Positions 10,726-19,099 of a DNA stretch of 64,000 bases are shown in pieces. A program made the position numbers and the translations under genes. The notes under the pieces were generated by a model. The model saw only the letters and a list, made by a program, of their open reading frames with translations, did no database searches and was not told where the DNA came from. The stretch is taken from NCBI GenBank assembly GCA_963707835.1, contig CAVPRI010000001.1, forward strand, positions 1,178,001 through 1,242,000. The letters run 5' to 3'. Each line of letters opens with the position of its first letter. Position 1 is the stretch's first letter. Source of the DNA: Bog-473 sp963707835. GTDB taxonomy: Bacteria; Actinomycetota; Acidimicrobiia; Acidimicrobiales; RAAP-2.

Positions 10726-12669
10726 TTAGCCTCGCCGGGTCGCGTCGGCGAACGTGCACTGGTAGAAGCTCATCGACCGGCCCGCGATGTGGCTGTCCGG
10801 ACCCGTGGTCGGCTGGCGCCGGCAGTGCGACACCACCCACAACAAGTCGGGGCTGCGGGTCTCGGGAGCAACGGCCACCAGGACGGTGGTGACCTTCCCC
10901 AGGCGCACGTCCTCGAGGAACTGAGGCAGCGTGGGGCTCGGTGCCCTTCCGGTGAAGCCGCCCACGGGGAGGAACTCCCGGCCGGTCTCGAAGGCGGCCA
11001 GGGCTGAGCCTGCCGAGGTCTCGTCGGTGATCACCGACACCCCAGGAGGTACGTGTGACGCCGCCGCCACAAGGGCCGGTGCCAGCGCCGCCGCCCTCGC
11101 CGCGGCCGCGTGCTCCTGCTGGGTCACGGCTTCCGGTTGATAGGGGGCGTCGAACGGCCCGAGACCGGCGACCGCTGCCGTTCCCGAGGCCCAGGCCGAC
11201 CCCGCCAGGAGGGCACCCGCCGCCAGCATCACCCCCACGCCTGGCAGCCAGCGAGGTCGTGAGGTCAGTGACCACGCCAGGCTCGTCGAGGCGAGCAGGG
11301 CTAGGAGGAGGGAAGTCGTGAGCACCCACGGGCGGACGCCGGCATTGCTCGGAACCAGGGCGAGCGCATAGGCGGTGCCCGCCACCACCGTGCCGCCGAC
11401 GATCAGGAGGGTGCCGCGTCGATGACGCGTCCGCCATGCGCTGGAGATCCCCAGGGCGCACAGGGCGGCGATCGGCGGGCCGAGCGCCGCGAAGTAGTAG
11501 TCGTTGAGATGGTGTGAGGATGCGAAGGAGGACCACATGAAGAAGAGCCACCCACCCCACAACACGGCCGAGGCACGCACCGGGTCCGTGCGCGGCTCCC
11601 TTCTCCGCAGCATCACGACACCGGCGAACGAGACCAGTGCGGGAACCAGCATCCAATCGATCTCCCGGGCCAGACCACCGGTGAGGAAGCGTGCGGGACC
11701 TCGCGGCAGGGGCGCCGAGCGAGCCGACTGCCCGCCTGGTCCACCGGCGGTCGGAGCCGGCGTCGGATTGCACCCGGGTCGGTCGAGGGCAGACCCTGCG
11801 GACCGATCGAGACCGTTGTACTGGAAGACCTGGCTCACGATCGAGTTGTTGCAGCTGCCGTCCACGTAGGGCCGGTCTTGTGGCGGAACGGCGGTCACGA
11901 CAGCCATATAGGACAACGAGACGGCGAGGGCAGCGAGGAGGAAGAGGGCGGTGTGGCCCATGCGCCGGGCCAGCGGGGCGGCCGGCGCAGCGAGGAGGTA
12001 CGCGATGGACAAGGCGGGCAGCACGGTCCACGCTTCGAGCATCTTGGCTTGGAAGGCGAGCCCCACCCAGAGCCCGGCGGTGAGGAGGCACCCGGTGCGG
12101 CCCGTGACGAAGGCTGCCGTCGTCGCATCAGCGGCGAGCACGAGCAGCAGGATCAGCAGTGTGTCCGGGACATTGCCGCGATCGAGCAGGATCACCGCGG
12201 GGCTGGCGACCAGGACCGCCGCCGCGGCCACCCCCGCCCCGGCTCCCGCGACCCGGCGCACGGCCCGGAAGAGCACCAGCACCGTGAGGCCGCCCTCGAT
12301 GGCCTGGGGGAGGGCCACCACCCATGGATGGAACCCCCCGGCGCGCACGGCGAGGGCCTGGAGCCAGAAGGCGCCGGGCAGCTTGTCGAGCGTGATCGTC
12401 CCCCATGGGTCGAAGGCGCCGAAGAAGAAGTTGCGCCAGCTCTGCGACATACTCCGGACGGCGGCTCCGTAGTACGTCTCGAGCGAGGCGGCCCCTCTGC
12501 CCCAGGTGTACGCGAGCACGGCCACGCTGGCGAGAGCGAGCAGCACCGGCCTCGCCCATATCGGTTGGCCGGCCGGCGAGCGCCAGAACTGCCACCGGTG
12601 TCGACCCTCTTGCCGACGCGTTCCCCGATGCTCGCTCCCGCGCCGGCTCGGGGCTCCGGCGCGCGCCAT
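10726..12669 (-). CDS. Family 39 (PMT/ArnT-like) membrane glycosyltransferase
   Basis: A polytopic membrane protein of 647 aa that probably transfers a sugar from a lipid-linked donor, like ArnT or protein mannosyltransferases. The first periplasmic loop contains the family's acidic region (SLETYYGAAVRSMSQSWRNF, then FDPWGTITLDKLPGAFWLQ), followed by around a dozen hydrophobic segments and a soluble C-terminal domain with FLEDVRLGKVTTVLVAV. The ATG at 12669 was chosen; a start at 12939 would add an arginine/proline-rich stretch overlapping the opposite gene. Substrate unknown. Confidence 0.8.
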   Translation of the reverse strand: MARAGAPSRRGSEHRGTRRQEGRHRWQFWRSPAGQPIWARPVLLALASVAVLAYTWGRGAASLETYYGAAVRSMSQSWRNFFFGAFDPWGTITLDKLPGAFWLQALAVRAGGFHPWVVALPQAIEGGLTVLVLFRAVRRVAGAGAGVAAAAVLVASPAVILLDRGNVPDTLLILLLVLAADATTAAFVTGRTGCLLTAGLWVGLAFQAKMLEAWTVLPALSIAYLLAAPAAPLARRMGHTALFLLAALAVSLSYMAVVTAVPPQDRPYVDGSCNNSIVSQVFQYNGLDRSAGSALDRPGCNPTPAPTAGGPGGQSARSAPLPRGPARFLTGGLAREIDWMLVPALVSFAGVVMLRRREPRTDPVRASAVLWGGWLFFMWSSFASSHHLNDYYFAALGPPIAALCALGISSAWRTRHRRGTLLIVGGTVVAGTAYALALVPSNAGVRPWVLTTSLLLALLASTSLAWSLTSRPRWLPGVGVMLAAGALLAGSAWASGTAAVAGLGPFDAPYQPEAVTQQEHAAAARAAALAPALVAAASHVPPGVSVITDETSAGSALAAFETGREFLPVGGFTGRAPSPTLPQFLEDVRLGKVTTVLVAVAPETRSPDLLWVVSHCRRQPTTGPDSHIAGRSMSFYQCTFADATRRG

Positions 12670-12841
12670 CCGCGCCCGGGCTGTGCGGGCGCACGGAGCA
12701 CGGGTTCCGCTACCGCGTTCCCCATCTTGGAAAAGTACAGGTGCCTGGGGTGGGGCCCGGGTGCGAATGCGTTGCCGTCCCGGTGCTCCCGTCTTCAGGG
12801 GTCCCGTCTCCAGAGGTCGGATCTCGGCAAGACTGGCCGCC

Positions 12842-13066
12842 ATGGGACGTGCAGGCGACAAGCCGAGGAAGCCCAAGAGGCGGCTGACCAAGGTGCCCAA
12901 GTACGAAGAGCCGAACGCCATTCCGGCGGCAGGTCTCACGGGGAGCTCGGGTGGTCTGTACGGGTCGAGGTACGGCCACTCTGGGGACCATCACGGCGCG
13001 CGCCGGCCGCCGGGCAGATTCGGAGCGTTCGTCCTGCGCTGCCTGGGGTTGAAGCAGAAGTCGTGA
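12842..13066 (+). CDS. Small basic hypothetical protein
   Basis: 74 aa with a lysine/arginine-rich start (DKPRKPKRRLTKVPKYEEP), a glycine/histidine-rich middle (YGSRYGHSGDHHGARRPP) and a C-terminus ending GLKQKS. I recognise no domain. It lies between the divergent glycosyltransferase gene and ssb on the ssb strand. Codon use is compatible with coding, but there is no strong ribosome-binding site. Confidence 0.4.
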   Translation: MGRAGDKPRKPKRRLTKVPKYEEPNAIPAAGLTGSSGGLYGSRYGHSGDHHGARRPPGRFGAFVLRCLGLKQKS

Positions 13067-13192
13067 GCGTGGGCCGGGACGATTTCTCGGCGTCACAGCC
13101 CCAGCAAGGTTCCCAGCAAGGTTCTCGGCAAGTCGGGACCGCCACGCTTCGGTCGCGCCCTATGGAAGGGGCGACGAAAGCGAGGAGAACAG

Positions 13193-13609
13193 ATGGCGAA
13201 CACGACGACGATCGTGGGGAACCTGACCCGCGACCCCGAGATCCGCTACACCCGCGACGGGCAGGCCACGGCCCAACTCGGTGTGGCGGTCAACCGGCGC
13301 TGGCAGGATCGCTCGACTCAGGAATGGCGGGAGGTCACGTCCTTCTTCGACGTGACCTGCTGGCGGGAGCTGGCCGAGAACGTCGCCCTGAGCTTCACCA
13401 AGGGCATGCGGGTGGTCGTGACCGGTCGGCTCGAGCAGCGGAGCTGGGAGACCGAGGACGGCGAGCAGCGGTCCAAGGTCGAGATCACCGCTGACGACGT
13501 GGGCCCCAGCCTGCGGTTCGCCACGGCTGACGTCCACAAGACCGAGCGGGGCGGAGCGGGCTCGGGGACGGCCGCCGATGCCGGCGCCGTCCTTTCCGTC
13601 GAGGCGTGA
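13193..13609 (+). CDS. ssb: Single-stranded DNA-binding protein (no acidic C-terminal tip)
   Basis: OB-fold ssDNA-binding protein, 138 aa. The fold is clear: NTTTIVGNLTRDPEIRYTRD, then TSFFDVTCWRELAENVALSF and KGMRVVVTGRLEQRSWETED. The usual tail ending DDDIPF, which recruits replication and repair enzymes, is absent; the protein ends SVEA. This suggests an accessory SSB paralogue rather than the main SSB, which is normally between rpsF and rplI. AGGAGAAC precedes the ATG. Confidence 0.9.
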   Translation: MANTTTIVGNLTRDPEIRYTRDGQATAQLGVAVNRRWQDRSTQEWREVTSFFDVTCWRELAENVALSFTKGMRVVVTGRLEQRSWETEDGEQRSKVEITADDVGPSLRFATADVHKTERGGAGSGTAADAGAVLSVEA

Positions 13610-13612
13610 CCG

Positions 13613-13792
13613 GTGCCGTGGCTCGTCACGACCTCCCCGTGGCTGCCCCATGCGCTCGGCCTGCTCGTGGCGCTGGCCCGAGTGGTGGCGCAGCCCGTGG
13701 CCGTGATCGGAGCGGCAACGGCCTCGCTCGGCATCAGCGGGCTCGTGGTCGCTCTCGAACGGAGGGTGCGCCGACGCGACGCGGCCTCCTGA
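13613..13792 (+). CDS. Possible small membrane protein downstream of ssb
   Basis: A 59-codon GTG-started frame beginning 4 nt after the ssb stop. It is largely hydrophobic (LGLLVALARVVAQPVAVIGA, then LGISGLVVALE) and ends with a basic tail RRVRRRD, which fits a short inner-membrane protein. No homologue is recognised and there is no clear ribosome-binding site; it may be translationally coupled to ssb or be spurious. Confidence 0.35.
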   Translation: MPWLVTTSPWLPHALGLLVALARVVAQPVAVIGAATASLGISGLVVALERRVRRRDAAS

Positions 13793-13799
13793 GAGCCGG

Positions 13800-14267
13800 T
13801 CAGTGCACCTGGGGCGAGGCTCCCTCCTGCCCCTGGTCGGGCTCGGCCTCGTACGTGAGTGACAGCGAGTTGACGCAGTAGCGCATCCCGGTGTCGGTGG
13901 GGCCATCTGGGAAGACGTGGCCCAGGTGGCCCCCACACCGGGCACAGAGGATCTCAATCCTGGTCATGCCGTGGCGACGGTCACTGCGCTCCAGGACGGT
14001 CCCGGCTGATCGTGCTCGGTCGAAGCTCGGCCAGCCCGATCCAGAGTCGAACTTTGCGTCGGTGTCGAAGAGCTCAGCCCCGCAGCCGGCACACCGGAAG
14101 ACCCCCTCGCCTTCCACGTGGAGGAGGTCACCGGACCATGCCGCTTCGGTGCCGGACCGACGGAGCACGCGGTAACGCTCGGGTGGGAGTTGTCGCTTCC
14201 ACTCCTCGTCGCTCTTGGCGACCTCGAAGTCGAAATCCTGGGAGTGGGCGGACTGGCGGTTGAACAT
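13800..14267 (-). CDS. msrB: Peptide-methionine (R)-S-oxide reductase MsrB
   Basis: Repairs methionine-R-sulfoxide in oxidised proteins; 155 aa. Zinc-binding CAGCGAELF and CARCGGHLGHVF pairs are present. The catalytic cysteine is in GMRYCVNSLSL and the substrate pocket in KFDSGSGWPSF. The ATG at 14267 (MFNRQS) is preferred to the upstream TTG at 14294 because AAGGAG lies 9 nt before it. The MsrA partner is not in the window. Confidence 0.93.
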   Translation of the reverse strand: MFNRQSAHSQDFDFEVAKSDEEWKRQLPPERYRVLRRSGTEAAWSGDLLHVEGEGVFRCAGCGAELFDTDAKFDSGSGWPSFDRARSAGTVLERSDRRHGMTRIEILCARCGGHLGHVFPDGPTDTGMRYCVNSLSLTYEAEPDQGQEGASPQVH

Positions 14268-14422
14268 GGTTTCGCGCTCCTTCGAGCCGTACAACCTGGC
14301 GGCCGCTCCCAGTATTTCTCCCGTCGCCCCGTCTCTCGTCCGGCTCGAACGCCCCCGGCCGACGCCATCGACTAAAAACGGTGCGTGCGGAGTGAGTCGG
14401 AGCAGGCCAGGGCGGTGGGGCG

Positions 14423-15166
14423 GTGAAGGGCGTCATCCTGGCCGGAGGGACCGGTTCTCGGCTCTATCCGCTGACGCGCATCACGAACAAGCACCTGCTC
14501 CCGATCTACGACCGGCCGATGATCGCGTGGGCGATCGAGGCGGTGGTGTCGAGCGGCGTCGACGAGATCATGCTGGTCACCGGCGGGACGCACGCCGGTG
14601 AGTTCCTGCGCCTGCTCGGGAACGGGCGTGAGTACGGAATCGACCAGCTCTCCTATGCGTACCAGGAGAACGCGGGGGGCATCGCCGAAGCACTGGGCCT
14701 GGCCGCTCACTTCGCCGAGGGCGGACCCGTCCTGGTGATGTTGGCCGACAACATCCTGGAGCGGTCGATACGGCCCATGGTCGACGCCTTCCGCGCCGAC
14801 CCGGTCGGCGCTCGGATCCTCCTCTCCAAGGTGGCCGAACCGGAGCACCTGCGCCATCTCGGGGTCCCCTCGTTCGACGCCGAGGGCCGGGTGACGCACA
14901 TCGAGGAGAAACCCGAACATCCTGGCTCGGAGTACTGCGTGACGGGGATCTACTGCTACGAGGCCGACGTGTTCGACATCATCGGCGACCTGGAGCCCTC
15001 AGGGCGCGGGGAGCTCGAGATCACCGACGTCAACAACCACTACGTGGCCAAGGGCGAGATGGACCACGACATCCAAGAGGGATTCTGGGGCGACGCCGGC
15101 GAGTCGATCGAGGCCTACTACGCCGTGAACGACTTCGTGCGCCAGCACGGGGCGAACCGGGCCTGA
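14423..15166 (+). CDS. Glucose-1-phosphate nucleotidyltransferase (RmlA-like, short form)
   Basis: A sugar-1-phosphate nucleotidyltransferase of 247 aa, shorter than typical RmlA (about 290). It starts with MKGVILAGGTGSRLYPLT and has the KHLLPIYDRPMI motif, the LADNI metal site and IEEKPEHPGSEY. It probably makes dTDP- or UDP-activated sugar for cell-surface glycans. It stands alone without rmlBCD, so the sugar is uncertain. GTG start. Confidence 0.8.
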   Translation: MKGVILAGGTGSRLYPLTRITNKHLLPIYDRPMIAWAIEAVVSSGVDEIMLVTGGTHAGEFLRLLGNGREYGIDQLSYAYQENAGGIAEALGLAAHFAEGGPVLVMLADNILERSIRPMVDAFRADPVGARILLSKVAEPEHLRHLGVPSFDAEGRVTHIEEKPEHPGSEYCVTGIYCYEADVFDIIGDLEPSGRGELEITDVNNHYVAKGEMDHDIQEGFWGDAGESIEAYYAVNDFVRQHGANRA

Positions 15167-15198
15167 GTTCTCGGGGCCGACGCTCCGAAGGGGAGGGC

Positions 15199-17211
15199 TC
15201 AGTCGGCGCGGGGGTCGGCCCGCGCTTCGAGAACCTCGAGCTTGACCCGCCGCACGCTCTCGGCGATGCCGGCGCCGTCGAGGCCGAGGCTGGCCAGGAT
15301 CTCGTCGGCCTTCCCCTGGGCCAGGTACTGACGGGGGATGCCCAGGACCCGGGTGGCCGGCATGATGCGTTGGTCCGAGTCGATCTGCGCCGCCATCGAA
15401 TCGAGCAGGAACGCGCCGGCGCCGCCCTGGCGCACGCCGTCCTCGACGGTGACGACGAGCTGGTGGCGGCCGGCATCCGCCAGCATCCGGGTGTCCGGGG
15501 GCGCCACGACCCTGACGTCCCAGACCGTGGCGGCGATCCCGTCGTGAGCCAGCTCGTCCGCCGCGTCCAGGCAGGCGCCCACCGCCTTGCCCACGCCGAG
15601 CAGGCAGACCGACCCGTCCCCGGCCCGGAGCTGACGGGCTTCGAGCCCTCGACCGACCTCGTCGGGTCGGACGTGGCGCGGAGCCGTCTTGGGCACGCGG
15701 ATGGTCGAGGGCCCGGGGAGCTCGAGGGCGGCCCGGAGCATGGGCTCGACCTCTTCGACGGCCGACGGTGCGAACACGGTCATGCCGGGGATCGACAGGG
15801 CCAGGGCCAGGTCGAGCACCCCGTGGTGACTGGGTCCGTCGTCGCCGGTGACGCCGGCACGATCGAGCACGAAGACGACCGGGCACCCGTGCAGGCCGAC
15901 GTCGAGATTGGCCTGGTCGAACGCCCGGGACCAGAAGGTCGAGTACACGGCCACCACGGGGCGCAGGCCGGCCATGGCCATGCCGGCCGCCGCGGTGGCT
16001 TCGTGCTGCTCGGCGATGCCGACATCGAAGAAGCGCTCCGGGAAGCGGGCCTGGAACGGCAGGAGCCCGGTGGGGCCCGGCATGGCCGCGGTGAGCGCCA
16101 CGATGCGCTCGTCCGTTTCGGCGGCGCTCACCAGCGCACGCGAGAAGGCATCGGTATAGGTGGCGGCACGCTGTGGGCCGCCGTCGACCTCGATCTCGGG
16201 TACCGAACGCGGCGAGGCGACCCCGCCACCGTCGGAGGCCGAGGGGCTGCCGACCGCGGATCCCGCCGAGCTGCCGACCGAGTTCTCCAGCGTCACGGGG
16301 ATCGAGGCCTTGACGTCGTGGAGTCGCTGGACGTCGTCCTCCTCGGCCGGCGCGTAGCCGCTGCCCTTCTTGGTCAGGACGTGGACGACGATCGGCCCGC
16401 TCCACTCCGCTGCGTGGTTGAACGCCTGCTCCATGTGCTCGATGTCGTGGCCGTCGATGGGGCCGGCGTAGCGGACCCCGAGGGCCTCGAAGAAGGTGTG
16501 AGGTGCGACCATCTCGCGCAGGGCGCTGGTGAGGGAGTGGACGCCCGAGTAGGCCAGCTCGCCGAAACCCGGCAGCTCGCGCAGGCGGTGGCGGATGCGC
16601 TCGCGGGCCGCGGTGTACGTGGGGTTGAGACGCAAGGTGGTGAGGCTCTGCGAGAGCTGTGAGACGGTCGGCGCGTAGGAGCGGCCGTTGTCGTTCAACA
16701 CGATGACGACCCGCCGGCGGGAGTGGCCCAGGTTGTTGAGCGCCTCGTAGGCCATGCCACCGGTCAGGGCACCGTCGCCCACGACGGCGACGACGCGGCG
16801 CTCCGCCTCGATGCCCCTGAGGGCGAAGGCGCTGGCTATCCCGTGCGCGTAGGACAGGGCGGTCGACGCGTGGCTGTTCTCGATCCAGTCGTGCTCCGAC
16901 TCACCCCGGTTCGGGTAGCCCGACATCCCGCCCGCCTGCCGGAGTGACGAGAAGCCGTAGCGCCGGCCGGTGAGCAGCTTGTGGACGTAGGCCTGGTGGC
17001 CGGTGTCCCAGAGGATCACGTCGCGAGGGGAGTCGAAGACCCGATGGACGGCGAGAGTCAGCTCCACGGCACCGAGGTTGGAACCGAGGTGCCCACCAGT
17101 GGTGGTGACCGTGTCGACGATGAAGGAGCGGATCTCCTGGCACAGCTGCGCCAGTTGCTCGTGGTCGAGCTCCTTGACGTCAGCGGGCGTCTCGATGCTG
17201 TGCAGGATCAT
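15199..17211 (-). CDS. dxs: 1-deoxy-D-xylulose-5-phosphate synthase
   Basis: The first enzyme of the MEP isoprenoid pathway: TPP-dependent condensation of pyruvate and glyceraldehyde-3-phosphate. 670 aa, somewhat longer than usual (about 630) because of an insert rich in Ser/Gly near residues 300-320. TPP-binding GDGALTGGMAYEALNN (about 145-160), ENSHASTALSYAHG, and the transketolase pyrimidine domain with FDVGIAEQHEATAAAGMA are clear. GGAG lies 8 nt before the ATG, with TAGCCT just upstream as a possible -10. Confidence 0.95.
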   Translation of the reverse strand: MILHSIETPADVKELDHEQLAQLCQEIRSFIVDTVTTTGGHLGSNLGAVELTLAVHRVFDSPRDVILWDTGHQAYVHKLLTGRRYGFSSLRQAGGMSGYPNRGESEHDWIENSHASTALSYAHGIASAFALRGIEAERRVVAVVGDGALTGGMAYEALNNLGHSRRRVVIVLNDNGRSYAPTVSQLSQSLTTLRLNPTYTAARERIRHRLRELPGFGELAYSGVHSLTSALREMVAPHTFFEALGVRYAGPIDGHDIEHMEQAFNHAAEWSGPIVVHVLTKKGSGYAPAEEDDVQRLHDVKASIPVTLENSVGSSAGSAVGSPSASDGGGVASPRSVPEIEVDGGPQRAATYTDAFSRALVSAAETDERIVALTAAMPGPTGLLPFQARFPERFFDVGIAEQHEATAAAGMAMAGLRPVVAVYSTFWSRAFDQANLDVGLHGCPVVFVLDRAGVTGDDGPSHHGVLDLALALSIPGMTVFAPSAVEEVEPMLRAALELPGPSTIRVPKTAPRHVRPDEVGRGLEARQLRAGDGSVCLLGVGKAVGACLDAADELAHDGIAATVWDVRVVAPPDTRMLADAGRHQLVVTVEDGVRQGGAGAFLLDSMAAQIDSDQRIMPATRVLGIPRQYLAQGKADEILASLGLDGAGIAESVRRVKLEVLEARADPRAD

Positions 17212-17237
17212 GGCGATCGCTCCAGGCTACCCGGGTC

Positions 17238-17684
17238 TCACGGAGCGACCCCGGCCTTGGCCAAGAAGGCGGCGCGATCCACCACGACCCGGGTGACCCT
17301 CCCTGCGCCGACCAGTCCGCCGCCGCCGTCCTGTTGCCGGGCCGCCGACACCGTGAAGATCAAACGCCGGCCCTCGACCTTGACCAGGGTGGCCTCGGCC
17401 AGCACGACCGAGCCGATGCCGACGGGTGCCACGTGGTCGAACTGCACGCGGGTGGCCACGCTGGACTGGGTGGGGTTCAGCCAGCCGTCGGTGGCCCGGC
17501 AGGTCGCCTCCTCGCAAAGGGCCACCAGACGTGGTGTGGCCAGCACGGGGACGTCACCGGATCGGAAGTGCTCCGCGGTGTCCTCGGCCGCCACCGTGAG
17601 CTGCACCTGGGCGCTCAGGCCGGCCTGTGGCCCCCGTCCAGCCTGTGGTCCAGTGGGGGCCTCGGCGGCGTGGTCGGCAGGCAC
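17238..17684 (-). CDS. Hotdog-fold thioesterase (FlK-like)
   Basis: 148-aa protein resembling the fluoroacetyl-CoA-specific thioesterase family: ATPRLVALCEEATCRATDG, then VATRVQFDHVAPVGIGSVV and a VEGRRLIFTVSA strand. It probably hydrolyses an acyl-CoA; substrate unknown. The GTG at 17684 was chosen because TATCGT lies 7 nt upstream on this strand, giving a leaderless start 18 bp from the divergent tldD start. The longer frame upstream overlaps tldD and is not coding. Confidence 0.75.
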   Translation of the reverse strand: MPADHAAEAPTGPQAGRGPQAGLSAQVQLTVAAEDTAEHFRSGDVPVLATPRLVALCEEATCRATDGWLNPTQSSVATRVQFDHVAPVGIGSVVLAEATLVKVEGRRLIFTVSAARQQDGGGGLVGAGRVTRVVVDRAAFLAKAGVAP

Positions 17685-17690
17685 GACGAG

Positions 17691-17697
17691 TACGATA
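17691..17697. promoter_or_regulatory. Shared bidirectional -10 element (TACGATA)
   Basis: The plus strand reads TACGAT (17691-17696), 6 nt before the tldD GTG. The minus strand reads TATCGT (17697-17692), 7 nt before the thioesterase GTG. The two -10 hexamers share five base pairs. With only 18 bp between the start codons, both genes would be leaderless and use one melting site. Confidence 0.55.
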
Positions 17698-17702
17698 CCG
17701 CC

Positions 17703-19099
17703 GTGACCGACGCTGCTCTCATCGCTCCTGACGTGCTCGAACGCGTCCTCTCGAGTGCCCTGGCCGACGGCGGCGCCCTGGCCGAGGTGTTTGCCGAGGA
17801 CACCGTGACTGGCGGCGCGGTGCTCGACGATCGCCGGGTCGAGGAACTGTCCTCCGGCCGCTCGCGCGGGGCAGGGATCAGGGTGGTGGCCGGGGAGACG
17901 ACCGGGTTCGCCCACACGGCGGATCTGAGTGAGTCCGGCCTGCTCGCCGCGGCACAGGCGGCAGCGGCCGTGGCTCGCGAAGGCGGCGGGGGGGTGCGTG
18001 CCGTGGCCCTCCCTGCGCTGTCGAGTCACGGTCGGACGGACCTGACCAGGCCGGAGACGGTGGACAAGACCCGCAAGCTCGAGCTGCTGACCCGCGCCGA
18101 CGAGGCGGCCCGGGCTGCTGGCGACGCCGTGACCCAGGTGCAGGTCGGCTGCGGGGACGGCCACCGCCGAGTGCTGATCGCCAACTCCGAGGGCCTGTTC
18201 GCGCAGGACGAGCAGATCCGCACCCGGTTCAACGTGACCTGTGTCGCCAACGGCGACACAGGCATGCAGACCGGGTTCGAGTCCTTGGCCCGGACCGAGG
18301 GGTACGAGATCTTCGAGCGTCACAGTGTCGAGGAGATCGCCCGACGCGCCGCGGAGCGGGCGCTGGTCAAGCTGTCGGCGCGCCCGGCGCCGTCTGGAGA
18401 GGTGCCGATCGTCCTGGCCGGTGGGAGCGGGGGCATCCTGTTCCACGAGGCCTGTGGGCACGGGCTCGAAGCGGACCACATCGTCAAGGACGCCTCGGTC
18501 TACGCGGGCCGGGTCGGCGAGCTGGTGGCCAGCCCCTGGGTCACCCTGGTCGACGACGGCACGGTGGCCGGCGAGTGGGGCTACATCGCCATGGACGACG
18601 AGGGTCACCGTCCGGCGCGCAACGTCCTGATCGAGAACGGCGTGCTGACCGACTACATGTGGGACTGGCTGCGGGCGCGCAAGGAGGGCCGGGTGTCGTC
18701 GGGCAACGGCCGGCGACAGAGCTACCAGCATCTCCCGATGGTCAGGATGACCAACACGTACCTGCTGGCCGGTTCCGAGGACCCAGCCGAGATCGTGGCC
18801 CAGACCCCCTCGGGCGTGTACGTGAAGAAGCTGGGGGTGGGCAGGTGAACACAACCACCGGCGACTTCGTGTTCGGCACCACGGAGGCCTACCTGATCGA
18901 GGACGGCCGGATCACCGAACCCCTGCGCGACGCCAATCTCATCGGGAACGGCCCCGAGGTGCTGCAGCGCATCGATGCGGTGGCCACCGACTTCGACATG
19001 ACACCGGGAACCTGCGGCAAGGACGGGCAGAGCGTGCCCGTCGGCTGCGGGCAGGCCACGCTGCGGATCACCGGGGTCACGCTCGGGGGCACGGCGTGA
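17703..19099 (+). CDS. tldD: TldD-family metalloprotease (one-base frameshift near C-terminus)
   Basis: Zinc-dependent peptidase that acts with TldE on peptides and modified peptides. The N-terminal part runs to 18848 and contains the metal motif HEACGHGLEADH (near residue 253). The conserved ending VNTTTGDFVFGTTEAYLIED continues in the next frame from about 18838, after the run of five G at 18833-18837. Adding one G gives 465 aa, the normal length. The stop overlaps the tldE start (GTGA). Confidence 0.9.
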
